Below are positions 19,638 to 28,009 of a stretch of DNA of 64,000 nt, piece after piece. Position numbers and translations under genes: made by a program. Origin of the DNA: Myceligenerans salitolerans. Its GTDB lineage: Bacteria; Actinomycetota; Actinomycetes; Actinomycetales; Cellulomonadaceae. The DNA lies in contig NZ_JAFMPK010000027.1 in assembly GCF_017349295.1 (NCBI RefSeq), positions 124,001-188,000 of the forward strand, read 5' to 3'. Position 1 is the stretch's first letter. Each line of letters begins with the position of its first letter. The notes beneath the pieces were generated by a model. It worked only from the letters and a program-made list of their open reading frames with translations, was not told the DNA's origin and did not search any database.

Positions 19638-20590
19638 GACGGCACCCCGACGGGGTGTTGCCGGCTGGGTGCCGCCCGTGAGTACTCGGTGTACACGACA
19701 CCGACCGCGCCCGTGATCATCCCCGCGCCGCGGGCCGAGGTCCGGATCCCACGCGCCGAGCCCCGGCCGGTGACCGTGCCGGCGGCGGCGCGGGCGAGCC
19801 CGCCGATCACCCGCGTCACGCCGGCCCCCACGCCGCGTGCCCGGGCGGCGAGGCGGGCGGGCGTGCTCTCGGCGATCTGGACCTCGGCCCGCGCCGTGCA
19901 GTTCCCGACCCGGTAGGCACGGCGCACCACCCAGCTGCGCGTGAACCGCTTGGCCGGGACGGGGTCCTCGACGACGGCCTCGTCGCACCAGTACAGCGCG
20001 CCGCCCCGGGCGGTGATCCGGAGGGTGAGCATGGTGTCCGATCCCCCGGTGAGCCCGAACTCCTCGTCGAACCGGAGGTCGTGCCGGGCGAGCCAGCCGA
20101 CGTCGAGCAGCAGGTTGTTGCTGGCGGCCACGCCGACGCGGGTGCCGCTGGGATGCCGCGGGCGGGCGAAGAACCCGCCGGACTCGATCCACGGGTCGCG
20201 TCCCGGCAGGCGGGGGACGGCGGGCCCGGCGACGCCCGTCCCGCCGTAGCGTTCGTGAGCGGCGAGGAGGGTGGCGAGCCAGGCCTCCCCCGGGGTCTCG
20301 TCGTCGTCCACGAACACGACCAGTTCCGATCCGGAGGCCGCGACCTCGTCGAGGGCGCGGTTGCGCGCGGCGGCGATGCCCGGGGTGGGTTCGTGGACGT
20401 ACCGGACGTCCTCCCGGCCGGCGGTGACGCGCTCGAAGACCGGCCGGGCCGACTCCGTGACGTCGTTGTCGACGACCAGCAGACTCGCCCCGGTGGCGGA
20501 CACGTGCGGCAGGAGCGCCCGCAGCGCCGTGGCGAGCCGCTCGGGACGCCGGTACGTGAGGACCGCTACCGTGGCAGGTCGCGCGGTCAT
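19634..20590 (-). CDS. Glycosyltransferase family 2 (GT-A fold)
   Basis: A cytoplasmic or membrane-associated glycosyltransferase of 318 residues. It opens with VAVLTYRRPERLATALRALL, the canonical GT2 beginning, followed by LLVVDNDVTESA (nucleotide-sugar Asp), PGIAAARNRALDEV and FVDDDETPGEAWL with the metal-binding DXD. An acceptor-side GGSDTMLTLRITARGG block carries the likely catalytic Asp. The C-terminal 80 residues are Ala/Gly/Arg-rich with hydrophobic stretches and may bind the membrane. The ATG at 20590 overlaps the propeller gene stop by 4 bp (ATGA), and the stop overlaps the next GT by 4 bp, so the gene is tightly embedded in the operon. Confidence 0.9.
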   Translation of the reverse strand: MTARPATVAVLTYRRPERLATALRALLPHVSATGASLLVVDNDVTESARPVFERVTAGREDVRYVHEPTPGIAAARNRALDEVAASGSELVVFVDDDETPGEAWLATLLAAHERYGGTGVAGPAVPRLPGRDPWIESGGFFARPRHPSGTRVGVAASNNLLLDVGWLARHDLRFDEEFGLTGGSDTMLTLRITARGGALYWCDEAVVEDPVPAKRFTRSWVVRRAYRVGNCTARAEVQIAESTPARLAARARGVGAGVTRVIGGLARAAAGTVTGRGSARGIRTSARGAGMITGAVGVVYTEYSRAAPSRQHPVGVPS

Positions 20591-22335
20591 CCCCCGTTCA
20601 CCGCGACGTCGGCCCACTGCGACCAGGCGGCGTTCCCCCACGGGTCGCGGGCCACGACGATGTACCGCTCGGTCGTGCCGGGCCTGGCCCCGGTGTCGGT
20701 GAACGACATGGTCTCGCCCTGCCAGAAGCTGCCGGTGCGCTCCCGGACCTCGATCGGTTCGTTCGACGTGGTCCCGCGGTACAGCGAGTAGGTGAGGGTG
20801 CCGTCGTCCCGGTCGTGGTTCGAGGGCCAGGTCGCCTTGACGGTGCCCCGCTGGGTCGACACCAGGCTCAGGCGGAACTTCGCGCCGCCGAGACGTGGTC
20901 CGTCGGCGTTGGGGGCGACGTCCCGCACGGCGAACCGCACGAGGCCCTGCTGCGGCCGGTTGTTCACCTTCGTGAACTCGCCGCCGTAGAGGAGGTAGTC
21001 GCCCGCGGCCGTGACGTCCCACGGGCCCTGGTTCTGTCCGGTGTAGGCGCCCGGTGTGAAGTCCGGGTACCAGTTGAGGATCTCGGGCCGGGGTGTGCCG
21101 GGGCTGTCGGGGTAGCTCTGGTCGTCGTCGGCGATGTTCTCGCCCTCGACGGTCCGCGTGGTGGCCGTACCGTGATGGAAGCTGCGCGGGTCGGTGTCCG
21201 GGAAGCCGCCGCTGGTGCTGCAGTCGTGCTTGTGGCTGGCCATGAAGACGGAGCCCCGGAACGGCACGACCGAGTAGGTGTCGCCGTGGCAGTCCTCCAG
21301 CCACACGAGCCGGCCGGTCTCCCAGCTGGCGGCGAACGTCCCCTCCGTGGAGCCCTTCTTGTTCCAGTGGTAGCCCGTGCCGTAGAAGTACTCGCCGTCG
21401 CCGGCGAGGGACAGGATCGCGGAGTACTGGCCCGCGTTCCGCACCACCTGGTTCACGGGCATCGGCAGCATCGCGCCGGTGGTGGCGTCGAGCCGGGCCA
21501 GGCCGTAGCCGGGGTTCTGCGAGCCGTTCACCGCGGTGAAGTTCCCTGCGATGACCACCGTGCCGCGGTCGGGCGAGATGAGGAGGTCCTGTACCGAGCG
21601 GTCGGCGACGTCGGCCCTGAAGGCCCGCGTGGTCGTGCCCGAGGAGTTGTCGACGGCGGCGACCCGCACGCGCTTCTGCTTGTTCACCGAGGTGAAGCTG
21701 CCGCCGAGGTAGACGTTGCCGCCGGCCACGTCCACGGTGTTGACCGCCGCGTTCACCGCCGGCCGGAAGCCGGTGAGCGCACCCGTGGAGGTGTTGAAGG
21801 CGGCCGCGCGGTAGCGGGTGGTGCCGCCCACGGACGTGAACCGTCCGACGGCGTACAGCCGCTTCCCGTCCGGCGACACCGCCAGATCCTTGACCTCGCC
21901 GTTCACCCGGGGTGCCCAGCCCTGGACCAGTTCTCCGCTGTTCAGGTCGTAGGCCAGGAGGTTGCTGCGCGCCACCTCCTGGGTCCCGGGTGCGGCACCC
22001 GCCGGGCGGGCCGCCGTGAAGGAGCCGCCCACGTAGACGACGTCGCCGACGACCTGCTGCGCCCACACGACGCCGTCGATCTGCACGGTGGGCAGGACGT
22101 CGGTGCTGACGGGCGCGGCCGGCACGCCGTCAGGGCCGGCGGGGGCGGCGGTGGTCCCGTTCCGTCCGGACTTGGACGACAGGCCCAGGTCGTCCAAGGC
22201 CGACCGCAGTCCCACCCCCGACTTCGAGACCGGGTCCTCGTCCGTGTCCGCGGCCGCGGACGGGCCGGCTCCCAGGGAGGCGGCGAGGAGAGCTCCGGCC
22301 GCGACGGCGGCCAGGGCGGCGGGTGCGATTCTCAT
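20587..22335 (-). CDS. Secreted beta-propeller protein with delta-60-type repeats and C-terminal FN3-like domain
   Basis: A predicted exported protein of 582 residues. Residues 1-29 form a signal peptide with cleavage after an AAA motif. A Ser/Pro/Gly linker follows, then at least five propeller-blade motifs of the form Y.GG.FT.V: YVGGSFTAA (101), YAVGRFTSVGG (161), YLGGSFTSVNK (209), IAGNFTAVNGS (262) and YGGEFTKVNN (450), each followed by an A-x-x-D/N strand. Two Cys (LEDCHGDT, KHDCSTSGG) may form a disulfide. From about 480 a fibronectin-III-like domain ends the protein. GGGGGAG is 9 nt before ATG 22335. The start overlaps the lipoprotein stop by 4 bp and the stop overlaps a GT2 start by 4 bp. 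An extracellular role in binding or organising the exported polymer is inferred only from this operon context. Confidence 0.8.
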   Translation of the reverse strand: MRIAPAALAAVAAGALLAASLGAGPSAAADTDEDPVSKSGVGLRSALDDLGLSSKSGRNGTTAAPAGPDGVPAAPVSTDVLPTVQIDGVVWAQQVVGDVVYVGGSFTAARPAGAAPGTQEVARSNLLAYDLNSGELVQGWAPRVNGEVKDLAVSPDGKRLYAVGRFTSVGGTTRYRAAAFNTSTGALTGFRPAVNAAVNTVDVAGGNVYLGGSFTSVNKQKRVRVAAVDNSSGTTTRAFRADVADRSVQDLLISPDRGTVVIAGNFTAVNGSQNPGYGLARLDATTGAMLPMPVNQVVRNAGQYSAILSLAGDGEYFYGTGYHWNKKGSTEGTFAASWETGRLVWLEDCHGDTYSVVPFRGSVFMASHKHDCSTSGGFPDTDPRSFHHGTATTRTVEGENIADDDQSYPDSPGTPRPEILNWYPDFTPGAYTGQNQGPWDVTAAGDYLLYGGEFTKVNNRPQQGLVRFAVRDVAPNADGPRLGGAKFRLSLVSTQRGTVKATWPSNHDRDDGTLTYSLYRGTTSNEPIEVRERTGSFWQGETMSFTDTGARPGTTERYIVVARDPWGNAAWSQWADVAVNGG

Positions 22336-23054
22336 GGACTTGACTCCCCCTCGAACAGTGCGACGTGCAGCTGCGGGTCGACGTCGATCTCGACGAGCAC
22401 CCGTCCGGGCCGGTCCTCGGGGACCGCGAACTCGTAGGTTCCGGTCACGGTCTGCCCGGCCGGCACGGAATCCGGGAGGTCCTCCTGCCCGGAACCGGAG
22501 AGCGAGCTCGCCGGTATGCGGTCGGGACCGTAGTACAGGTTCACGACGCTCGCACCAAGAGGGTGATATGTGCCGCCGGAGTTGATCACCGCTACCTCGA
22601 CCCGAACGGCCGGCCCCGCGATCTCGCCCGGCATGGAGGGTTTCGTCTCCGTCCACTCGACGGCGGCCAGCTTCACGGACAGGTCGTGCTCCGGGGCCTC
22701 GCCGATCGGGACCGCCTTCGAGGTGAGCGGGACGACGCCGGTCGTGGCGCGTCCCGCGACGACGATGTCGCCCACCTCACCGGAGTCGGACGACGCCCCG
22801 GCGTCCTTCTCGCCCTCCGTCGCGTCACCGTCGGCGGCGGGTGAGGCGGTTCCACGGCGTCCCGGCTCCGACGTCGCCGAGGAGGAGGCGCCGGCGGACG
22901 GGTGCACGCCGACGGCCCGGTTCTCCGCGGACCCGCACGCCGACAACGCGGTCGACAGCACGAACGAGACCGCGAGAACCGCGGTGGTGTTCCGGGTGAC
23001 CGCCCCCGTCCGGATTCTCTGCCGTGAGCCTCTCGTCCGGCTGAAGGATGTCAT
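22332..23054 (-). CDS. Putative lipoprotein, first gene of the polysaccharide operon
   Basis: 240 residues. The N-terminus has a twin-Arg-free charged region, a hydrophobic stretch TAVLAVSFVLSTA and a lipobox LSAC, so lipidation at about Cys40 is predicted. A Ser/Gly/Asp-rich low-complexity linker (about 45-95) spans the wall. The C-terminal domain (about 100-240) is all-beta-like, with LAAVEWTETKPSM, VRVEVAVINSGGTYHPL and GQTVTGTYEFAVPEDRP, similar to DUF4352/telokin-like immunoglobulin-type domains of Gram-positive lipoproteins. The start ATG 23054 has TAACCT 7 nt upstream (leaderless). Its stop overlaps the propeller start by 4 bp, suggesting that the two work together outside the membrane. 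The precise function is unknown. Confidence 0.75.
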   Translation of the reverse strand: MTSFSRTRGSRQRIRTGAVTRNTTAVLAVSFVLSTALSACGSAENRAVGVHPSAGASSSATSEPGRRGTASPAADGDATEGEKDAGASSDSGEVGDIVVAGRATTGVVPLTSKAVPIGEAPEHDLSVKLAAVEWTETKPSMPGEIAGPAVRVEVAVINSGGTYHPLGASVVNLYYGPDRIPASSLSGSGQEDLPDSVPAGQTVTGTYEFAVPEDRPGRVLVEIDVDPQLHVALFEGESSP

Positions 23055-23061
23055 GCGAGAA

Positions 23062-23067
23062 AGGTTA
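23062..23067 (-). promoter_or_regulatory. -10 element for the five-gene polysaccharide operon
   Basis: TAACCT on the minus strand, 7 nt before the lipoprotein ATG (leaderless). The divergent GT2 gene starts at 23157, leaving about 100 bp for both promoters. Confidence 0.4.
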
Positions 23068-23156
23068 TGGGTATGTGGCCGGATATTCTCGCCGGTGTCG
23101 CCATTTCACCCGAGCCAGCACTCGCCCTCGCCCCGCCGTTCCGGCAGGATGCACTG

Positions 23157-24134
23157 GTGCCCACCACCCCCAGACCGGCTGTCGTCGTCGTGAACTACGG
23201 GTCGGTACACCTCGCCACCGCCGCGCTGCGACCGTTCGCGGGCACGTCCTGGACCCGGGTACTCGTGGACTGCTGGAGTTCGCCGGCCGAGCGGGCCCGT
23301 GTCGTCGCGGCAGGCTCCGCGCAGGACTGGACGCTCGTCCTGCCCGGGAAGAACCTCGGGTTCGGCGGCGGCGCCGACGCCGGGATCCGCGCCGCGCGCG
23401 ACGCGGGTTGCGACGTGAGCCTGGTCCTGAACCCCGACGCGAGCCTCGGCCTCGACGCCGCGGACGCCCTGGTGGCCGACGTCGCCGACGACGCCCGGCT
23501 TCTCGTGGCCCCGGCCGTCCGTACCCCTCAGGGCCGTGACTGGTTCACCGGGGCCGTCGTCGACATGCGCCGGGGCCGCACCAGGAGAGGCACGCCCACC
23601 GGCCCGGACGACGTGCCCTGGGTCTCGGGCGCCTGCTTCGCCGCGTCGACCGAACGGCTCCTCGACGTCGGCGGGTTCGGCCCGGAGTACTTCCTGTACT
23701 GGGAGGACGTCGACCTCAGCGTGCGCTGGACGCGCTCCGGCGGACGCCTGGCCCTGCGGGACGACCTCACCTGCGTCCACGACGCCGGCGGCACGCAGGA
23801 GGGCACCGCACGAGGCACGGGGCACGGCAGGGGCAAGTCGCCGCAGTACCACTACTACAACACGCGCAACCGCCTGCTCTTCGCGTCGCGGCACGTGGCG
23901 CGGGAACGCTGGGGCGGCTGGCTGCGCGCCACACCGGGCCACACGCGCGAGGTCCTGCTCCGGGGCGGCCGCCGCGCCGTCGTCCGGCATCCGCTGCGGA
24001 CGCTGTGGCCCGCGCTGCGCGGCACCGCGGCCGGTCTGCGATGCCTGGCGACCGCCCGCCGCACCGAGCCCGCCGCCGCGGCTATCATGCCCGCGACCGC
24101 CGATCGGAAAGGCCTGATGGATGGAGCTCGCTGA
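23157..24134 (+). CDS. Glycosyltransferase family 2 (rhamnosyltransferase-like)
   Basis: A GT-A glycosyltransferase of 325 residues. AVVVVNYGSVHLATAALRPF opens the fold. WTLVLPGKNLGFGGGADAGI, LVLNPDASLG (metal-binding Asp), WVSGACFAASTERLLDVGGF and FLYWEDVDLSVRWTRSGGR (catalytic ED) match the rhamnosyl/galactofuranosyl-transferase branch of GT2. The GTG at 23157 is preferred over an in-frame ATG at 23067, because the homology begins there and the ATG would leave only 12 bp to the divergent gene. The 3' end overlaps the BY-kinase gene start (24121) by 14 bp. First gene of a four-gene plus-strand operon with chain-length regulator, flippase and phosphotransferase. Confidence 0.85.
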   Translation: MPTTPRPAVVVVNYGSVHLATAALRPFAGTSWTRVLVDCWSSPAERARVVAAGSAQDWTLVLPGKNLGFGGGADAGIRAARDAGCDVSLVLNPDASLGLDAADALVADVADDARLLVAPAVRTPQGRDWFTGAVVDMRRGRTRRGTPTGPDDVPWVSGACFAASTERLLDVGGFGPEYFLYWEDVDLSVRWTRSGGRLALRDDLTCVHDAGGTQEGTARGTGHGRGKSPQYHYYNTRNRLLFASRHVARERWGGWLRATPGHTREVLLRGGRRAVVRHPLRTLWPALRGTAAGLRCLATARRTEPAAAAIMPATADRKGLMDGAR

Positions 24135-25482
24135 CTACGTCGCCGCCCTGCGCAAGCGGTGGGTGGTCCTCGTCGTGGCCATGCTGGCCGGCGGCCTCGC
24201 GGGTCTCGGCTTCGCGCAGACCGTCCCGCCCCAGTACCGCGCCACCACCAGCGTCTTCGTCAGCCTCGAACGCGGCGACACCGTCTCGGAGCTCATGCAG
24301 GGGGCGACCTACACGCAGAACCTGGTGACCTCGTACGCGTCGCTCGCCACGATGCCCGCGGTGCTGAACCCCGTGATCACGGAGCTCGGACTGAACACGA
24401 CGCCGCGCGACCTGTCCGAGCAGATCGAGGCCGTGGTCCCGCTGGAGACCGCGATCATCGAGATCTCCGCCGAGGCCGAGGGCCCCTGGCAGGCCGCCGA
24501 GGTCGCGAACTCCGTGGCCCGCCACCTGTCCGAGACGGTGTCCGAGGTGTCGCCGTCGAACGCCGACGGGCGCAGCGCCGTCCGGCTGACCGTCGTCGCG
24601 ACGGCCGAGGCGCCCGAGTACCCCTTCGCCCCCAACACGCGGCTCCTCACGGCCGGCGGCGCGGCGGCGGGCCTCGGCGTCGGCGTGCTCGTCGCCATCG
24701 GCCTGGCGCTGTTCGACACGCGCATCCGGACCGCGAAGGACCTCCCGGCCGGCGACGACCTCGCCGTGCTCGGCACCGTGCCCCAGGTCCGCAAGGGCAC
24801 GGCCGAGCCGCAGCTGCTGGCCGAGTCGTACCGCCGGATCCGGACCAACCTGCAGTTCCTGGACGTCGGCGCGCCGGTCCGGTCGTTCGTCGTCACGTCG
24901 TCCGTCCCGGACGAGGGCAAGACGACGACGGCGATCGGCCTGGCCCACGCGCTGGCCGAACGCGGGTCCCGGGTACTGCTCATCGACGCCGACCTGCGCC
25001 GCCCGTCGCTGGCGGACCGGCTCGGGCTCGAGGGCACGGCGGGCCTGTCGACCGTCCTCATCGGCCGCGCCGACCTGGACGACGTGGTGCAGCAGGTGGG
25101 GCCGCCACGGTTCGCGGTCCTGACGGCCGGGGACCTCCCGCCCAACCCGGGCCGGCTCATCGAGGCCGAGTCGATGGACCAGCTCGTGCGGCAGGCCCGC
25201 ACGAGCTACGACGTCGTCATCTTCGACGTCCCCCCGCTGCTCCCGGTGACGGACGCCGCGCTTCTGGCACGCCGTACCCAGGGTGCCGTCGTCGTCGCGC
25301 GGGCGCGGAAGGTCCGCCGTGCCCAGCTGCACGACGCCATCGCGTCCCTGGACGCGATCGGCGCGACCTGCCTCGGGCTCATCGCCACCGGTGTCTCGCG
25401 CAAGGACCACGACTTCGACACGTACGCCGCCTACGGCGACGGGGACGCCGGAAGTCTCCGGCACCGGTGGCGCCGGACGTGA
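24121..25482 (+). CDS. Polysaccharide chain-length regulator fused to tyrosine autokinase (Wzz-BY-kinase)
   Basis: Controls chain length and export of surface polysaccharide; 453 residues. The N-terminal Wzz domain starts with MELADYVAALRKRW and a membrane helix (14-32). A second helix at about 175-197 closes the extracytoplasmic part. The cytoplasmic BY-kinase has Walker A SVPDEGKTTTA (261-271), Walker A' LLIDADLRRP (287-296) and Walker B VVIFDVPP (365-372), with the interaction arm ESYRRIRTNLQFL. The C-terminal tail has only two Tyr (435 and 438), a minimal cluster for autophosphorylation compared with enterobacterial homologues. Translation is coupled to the flippase gene through a 4-bp GTGA overlap. 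Confidence 0.93.
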   Translation: MELADYVAALRKRWVVLVVAMLAGGLAGLGFAQTVPPQYRATTSVFVSLERGDTVSELMQGATYTQNLVTSYASLATMPAVLNPVITELGLNTTPRDLSEQIEAVVPLETAIIEISAEAEGPWQAAEVANSVARHLSETVSEVSPSNADGRSAVRLTVVATAEAPEYPFAPNTRLLTAGGAAAGLGVGVLVAIGLALFDTRIRTAKDLPAGDDLAVLGTVPQVRKGTAEPQLLAESYRRIRTNLQFLDVGAPVRSFVVTSSVPDEGKTTTAIGLAHALAERGSRVLLIDADLRRPSLADRLGLEGTAGLSTVLIGRADLDDVVQQVGPPRFAVLTAGDLPPNPGRLIEAESMDQLVRQARTSYDVVIFDVPPLLPVTDAALLARRTQGAVVVARARKVRRAQLHDAIASLDAIGATCLGLIATGVSRKDHDFDTYAAYGDGDAGSLRHRWRRT

Positions 25483-26981
25483 CCGAGCACGACGTGGCGG
25501 AGGAGGGCGGGACACGGCAGAGCCTCGGGCGCCGTGCCGCACGGGGCGCCACGGTCACCGCCGCGTCCCAGGGCGCGCGCATCCTGCTCCAGGTCGCGGC
25601 GGTCGCGGTACTCGCCCGGCTGGTGCCGCCCGCCGAGTACGGGCTCGTGGCCATGGTCGCCGCCGTCGTCGGGATCGGGGAGATCCTGCGTGACGCCGGC
25701 CTGTCGTCCGCGGCGATGCGCGCCCCCGGCCTGACCCGGCAGCAGCGCGACAACCTCTTCTGGGTCAACGTCGCGATCGGCGCGGTCCTGTGCGTCGCGT
25801 GCTTCGCCGCGGCGCCACTGATCGCGCGCCTGTTCGACGAGCCCGCGTTGACGGGGATCTGCCGTGCGCTGGCCTTCGTCTTCCTCGTCAACGGGCTCGC
25901 CACCCAGCACAAGGCCGGACTCGTCCGGGAGATGCGTTTCCGGACCCTCGCCGTGGTGGAGGTGGCCGCGCCCGTGGTCGCCCTGGGTGCCGCGATCGCC
26001 GTCGGCGTCGCGACGCACGACCACCGCGCCGTCGTCGTCCAGCAGGTCGCGACGGCGGCCGTCACGCTCGCGGGCGTCTGGGTGGCGGGCCGGTGGCTTC
26101 CCGCCCGGCCACGGCGCGGCGCGGGTACCCGCGGCTTCTTCCGGTTCGGCGGTGGGTTGCTCGGCTCGCAGCTCGTCGGCTACGGGGCTGACAACCTGGC
26201 CACGTTCGTCATCGGGCTCTCCCTCGGCCCCGGCCCGCTGGGCCTCTACAACCGGGCGTACCACCTGCTCATGCGGCCTCTGACCCAGCTGCGCCAGCCG
26301 TCCACGACGGTGGCGCTGCCGGTGCTCGCCCGCCTCGCGGACGAGCCCGCCCGGTTCGACCGCATGCTGCTGCGCGGCCAGCAGGTGCTGGCCCTCCCGG
26401 TGGTCCTGGTGCTCGCGGTGGTCGTCGGGGCGTCCGACGTCGTGGTGGGGGTGTTCCTCGGGCCGGGCTGGGAGTCGGCGGCACCCCTCCTCGCGGCCTT
26501 CGCCGTGGCCGGCGGCTGCCAGACGCTCGCCTACGTCGGCTACTGGACGTACCTGGCGCGCGGGCTGAGCGGCACGCTGCTGGCCTACTCCCTGGTGACG
26601 GCCGTGCTCAAGATCGCCGGGGTGCTGATCGGCAGCTTCTGGGGAGTGAACGGTATCGCCGCCGGTTTCGCCGCGTCGGCACTGCTCGAGTGGCCGTTGT
26701 CGTTCTGGTGGCTGTCCCGCGTCACGTCGTATCCGGGCGGGCGGCTGGCCCTGGGCGGCCTGCGGATCCTGGCGCAGGCGCTGCCCGTCGGGCTCGCGGC
26801 GTGGCTCGCCGCGTCGCTGCCGGCGGCGGGCGCGGCGGGCTCGCCGGTGACCGGCCTGCTCCTCGCGATCGCGAGCGCGGTGCTGGTGTGGGCCCTGTGC
26901 CTGCTGGTGGCACCCCCGCTGCGGCGCGATGCCGTGCTCCTGGTCGAGGTGCTGCGCGCGGTCAGGAGCAGGGCCCGATGA
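25479..26981 (+). CDS. Wzx-like polysaccharide flippase (MOP superfamily)
   Basis: A membrane flippase of 500 residues with about 12-14 helices that moves lipid-linked repeat units across the membrane. It has the polysaccharide-synthesis (RfbX/TuaB) profile: GARILLQVAAVAVLARLVPPAEYGLVAM at the first helices (given here as its leading words), AGLSSAAMRAP, then GFFRFGGGLLGSQLVGYGAD and FVIGLSLGPGPLGLYNRAY, which are closest to the TuaB/WzxC-type flippases. GTG 25479 overlaps the BY-kinase stop by 4 bp and its TGA overlaps the next ATG. Works with the Wzy-like polymerase at 17230-18639. The cargo sugar is not predictable. Confidence 0.9.
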   Translation: MTEHDVAEEGGTRQSLGRRAARGATVTAASQGARILLQVAAVAVLARLVPPAEYGLVAMVAAVVGIGEILRDAGLSSAAMRAPGLTRQQRDNLFWVNVAIGAVLCVACFAAAPLIARLFDEPALTGICRALAFVFLVNGLATQHKAGLVREMRFRTLAVVEVAAPVVALGAAIAVGVATHDHRAVVVQQVATAAVTLAGVWVAGRWLPARPRRGAGTRGFFRFGGGLLGSQLVGYGADNLATFVIGLSLGPGPLGLYNRAYHLLMRPLTQLRQPSTTVALPVLARLADEPARFDRMLLRGQQVLALPVVLVLAVVVGASDVVVGVFLGPGWESAAPLLAAFAVAGGCQTLAYVGYWTYLARGLSGTLLAYSLVTAVLKIAGVLIGSFWGVNGIAAGFAASALLEWPLSFWWLSRVTSYPGGRLALGGLRILAQALPVGLAAWLAASLPAAGAAGSPVTGLLLAIASAVLVWALCLLVAPPLRRDAVLLVEVLRAVRSRAR

Positions 26982-28009
26982 CGGGGCGCGGTCCGCGGCA
27001 CCCCAGGTCGAGGGCGCGACTGGGCACGGGCGCGACGGCGTCCGGCCGGGCGAGCCTCGTCCGGCCCGCCATGGGGACGCGGAACGTCCTGGTTCCCGCC
27101 GGCTCCCGGCGCGGCGCGGCCGCCGGAATCTCGCTGATCACACGGTCACGCTGGTACGCCGTCACGTCGCAGTGGGCGCTGTGGGGAGCGGCCACGCTGC
27201 TCGGCCCGCGCGCGGTACCGGGCGAGCGGGTCCTGTGGGAGGCGCCCGGCGGTCCCGGCCTGTGGACGGCGCTGCGGGCTTCCCTGCCGGCGTTCGACGA
27301 GCTCGCGGTCTACTCGCGTCCGCAGGCGTCGCGGACGGGCATGGCGGTGCTCCTGCTGCGCGCCTCCCGGCCGGTCGGGTTCCTCAAGCTGCGCGAGGAC
27401 CCGGCCGAGCTCGACCGCGAGCAACGCGCGCTGTCCGCGTTCCCGGACGGGACGGCGGAGACCTTCCGGGTTCCTCGGGTGCTCGACCGGGGGGAGGTCG
27501 CCGGCCTGCACTGGTTGCTGATCACGGCGATGCCGCCGCGCCCCGCCGCCCCGGCGTGGCGCACCCCGGTCGGTCCGCTGCTGGCCGACGTACGGAACCA
27601 CCTGGGCCGGGTGCTGGACCGGCCCGCAGGGACTCCCGAGCACTGGGAGCCGATGCACGGCGACCTCACCGCCTGGAACCTGCGGCGCAACGGCCGGGGC
27701 CTTCCCTGGCTGATCGACTGGGAGGACGCCTCGTGGGCACCGCCCGGAGCCGACCTGTCCTACTACCGGGCGTCGAGCGTGGCCGCCTTCGGCCGCCCGC
27801 CGCGCGGAGCGGCGATGGGCGGCACGACGGCGGGCGAGGCAGCGCCCGGCCACACCGAGGCCGCCTCGTTCTGGCTGGACCGGTTGCGCGTCCGGTCGGA
27901 CGCCGACCACGACGCGGCGTTCACGGCTCGGCTCGTCGAGGAGTTCCGCCGGATCGCCGGCGTCACCACGGAAGGTCCCGGTTCAGGAGCTGGGCCAGCT
28001 CCTCGTTGA
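26978..28009 (+). CDS. APH/choline-kinase-fold phosphotransferase in polysaccharide operon
   Basis: 343 residues. Kinase-like landmarks: Lys of VGFLKLRE (about 137, ATP-binding position), the catalytic loop MHGDLTAWNL (HGD..xN, 227-234) and the metal-binding IDWEDAS (246-252), all diagnostic of the aminoglycoside phosphotransferase/choline kinase fold. The N-terminal ~60 residues are Arg-rich and unlike the family. It overlaps the flippase stop by 4 bp (ATGA) and its 3' end overlaps the convergent sulfotransferase gene by 47 bp. Context suggests phosphorylation of a sugar, lipid carrier or small alcohol used to decorate the polymer, rather than antibiotic resistance; this is inference. The substrate is unknown. 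Confidence 0.75.
   Translation: MTGRGPRHPRSRARLGTGATASGRASLVRPAMGTRNVLVPAGSRRGAAAGISLITRSRWYAVTSQWALWGAATLLGPRAVPGERVLWEAPGGPGLWTALRASLPAFDELAVYSRPQASRTGMAVLLLRASRPVGFLKLREDPAELDREQRALSAFPDGTAETFRVPRVLDRGEVAGLHWLLITAMPPRPAAPAWRTPVGPLLADVRNHLGRVLDRPAGTPEHWEPMHGDLTAWNLRRNGRGLPWLIDWEDASWAPPGADLSYYRASSVAAFGRPPRGAAMGGTTAGEAAPGHTEAASFWLDRLRVRSDADHDAAFTARLVEEFRRIAGVTTEGPGSGAGPAPR

Noticed and set aside
23067-23156. Upstream ATG (23067) for the GT2 gene
   Set aside because: It would leave 12 bp to the divergent lipoprotein gene and overlap its -10; the added 30 residues have no GT2 similarity. GTG 23157 is preferred.
26978-28009. Aminoglycoside resistance gene
   Set aside because: The fold is APH-like, but operon coupling to a flippase and the weak overall resemblance argue for a biosynthetic kinase.
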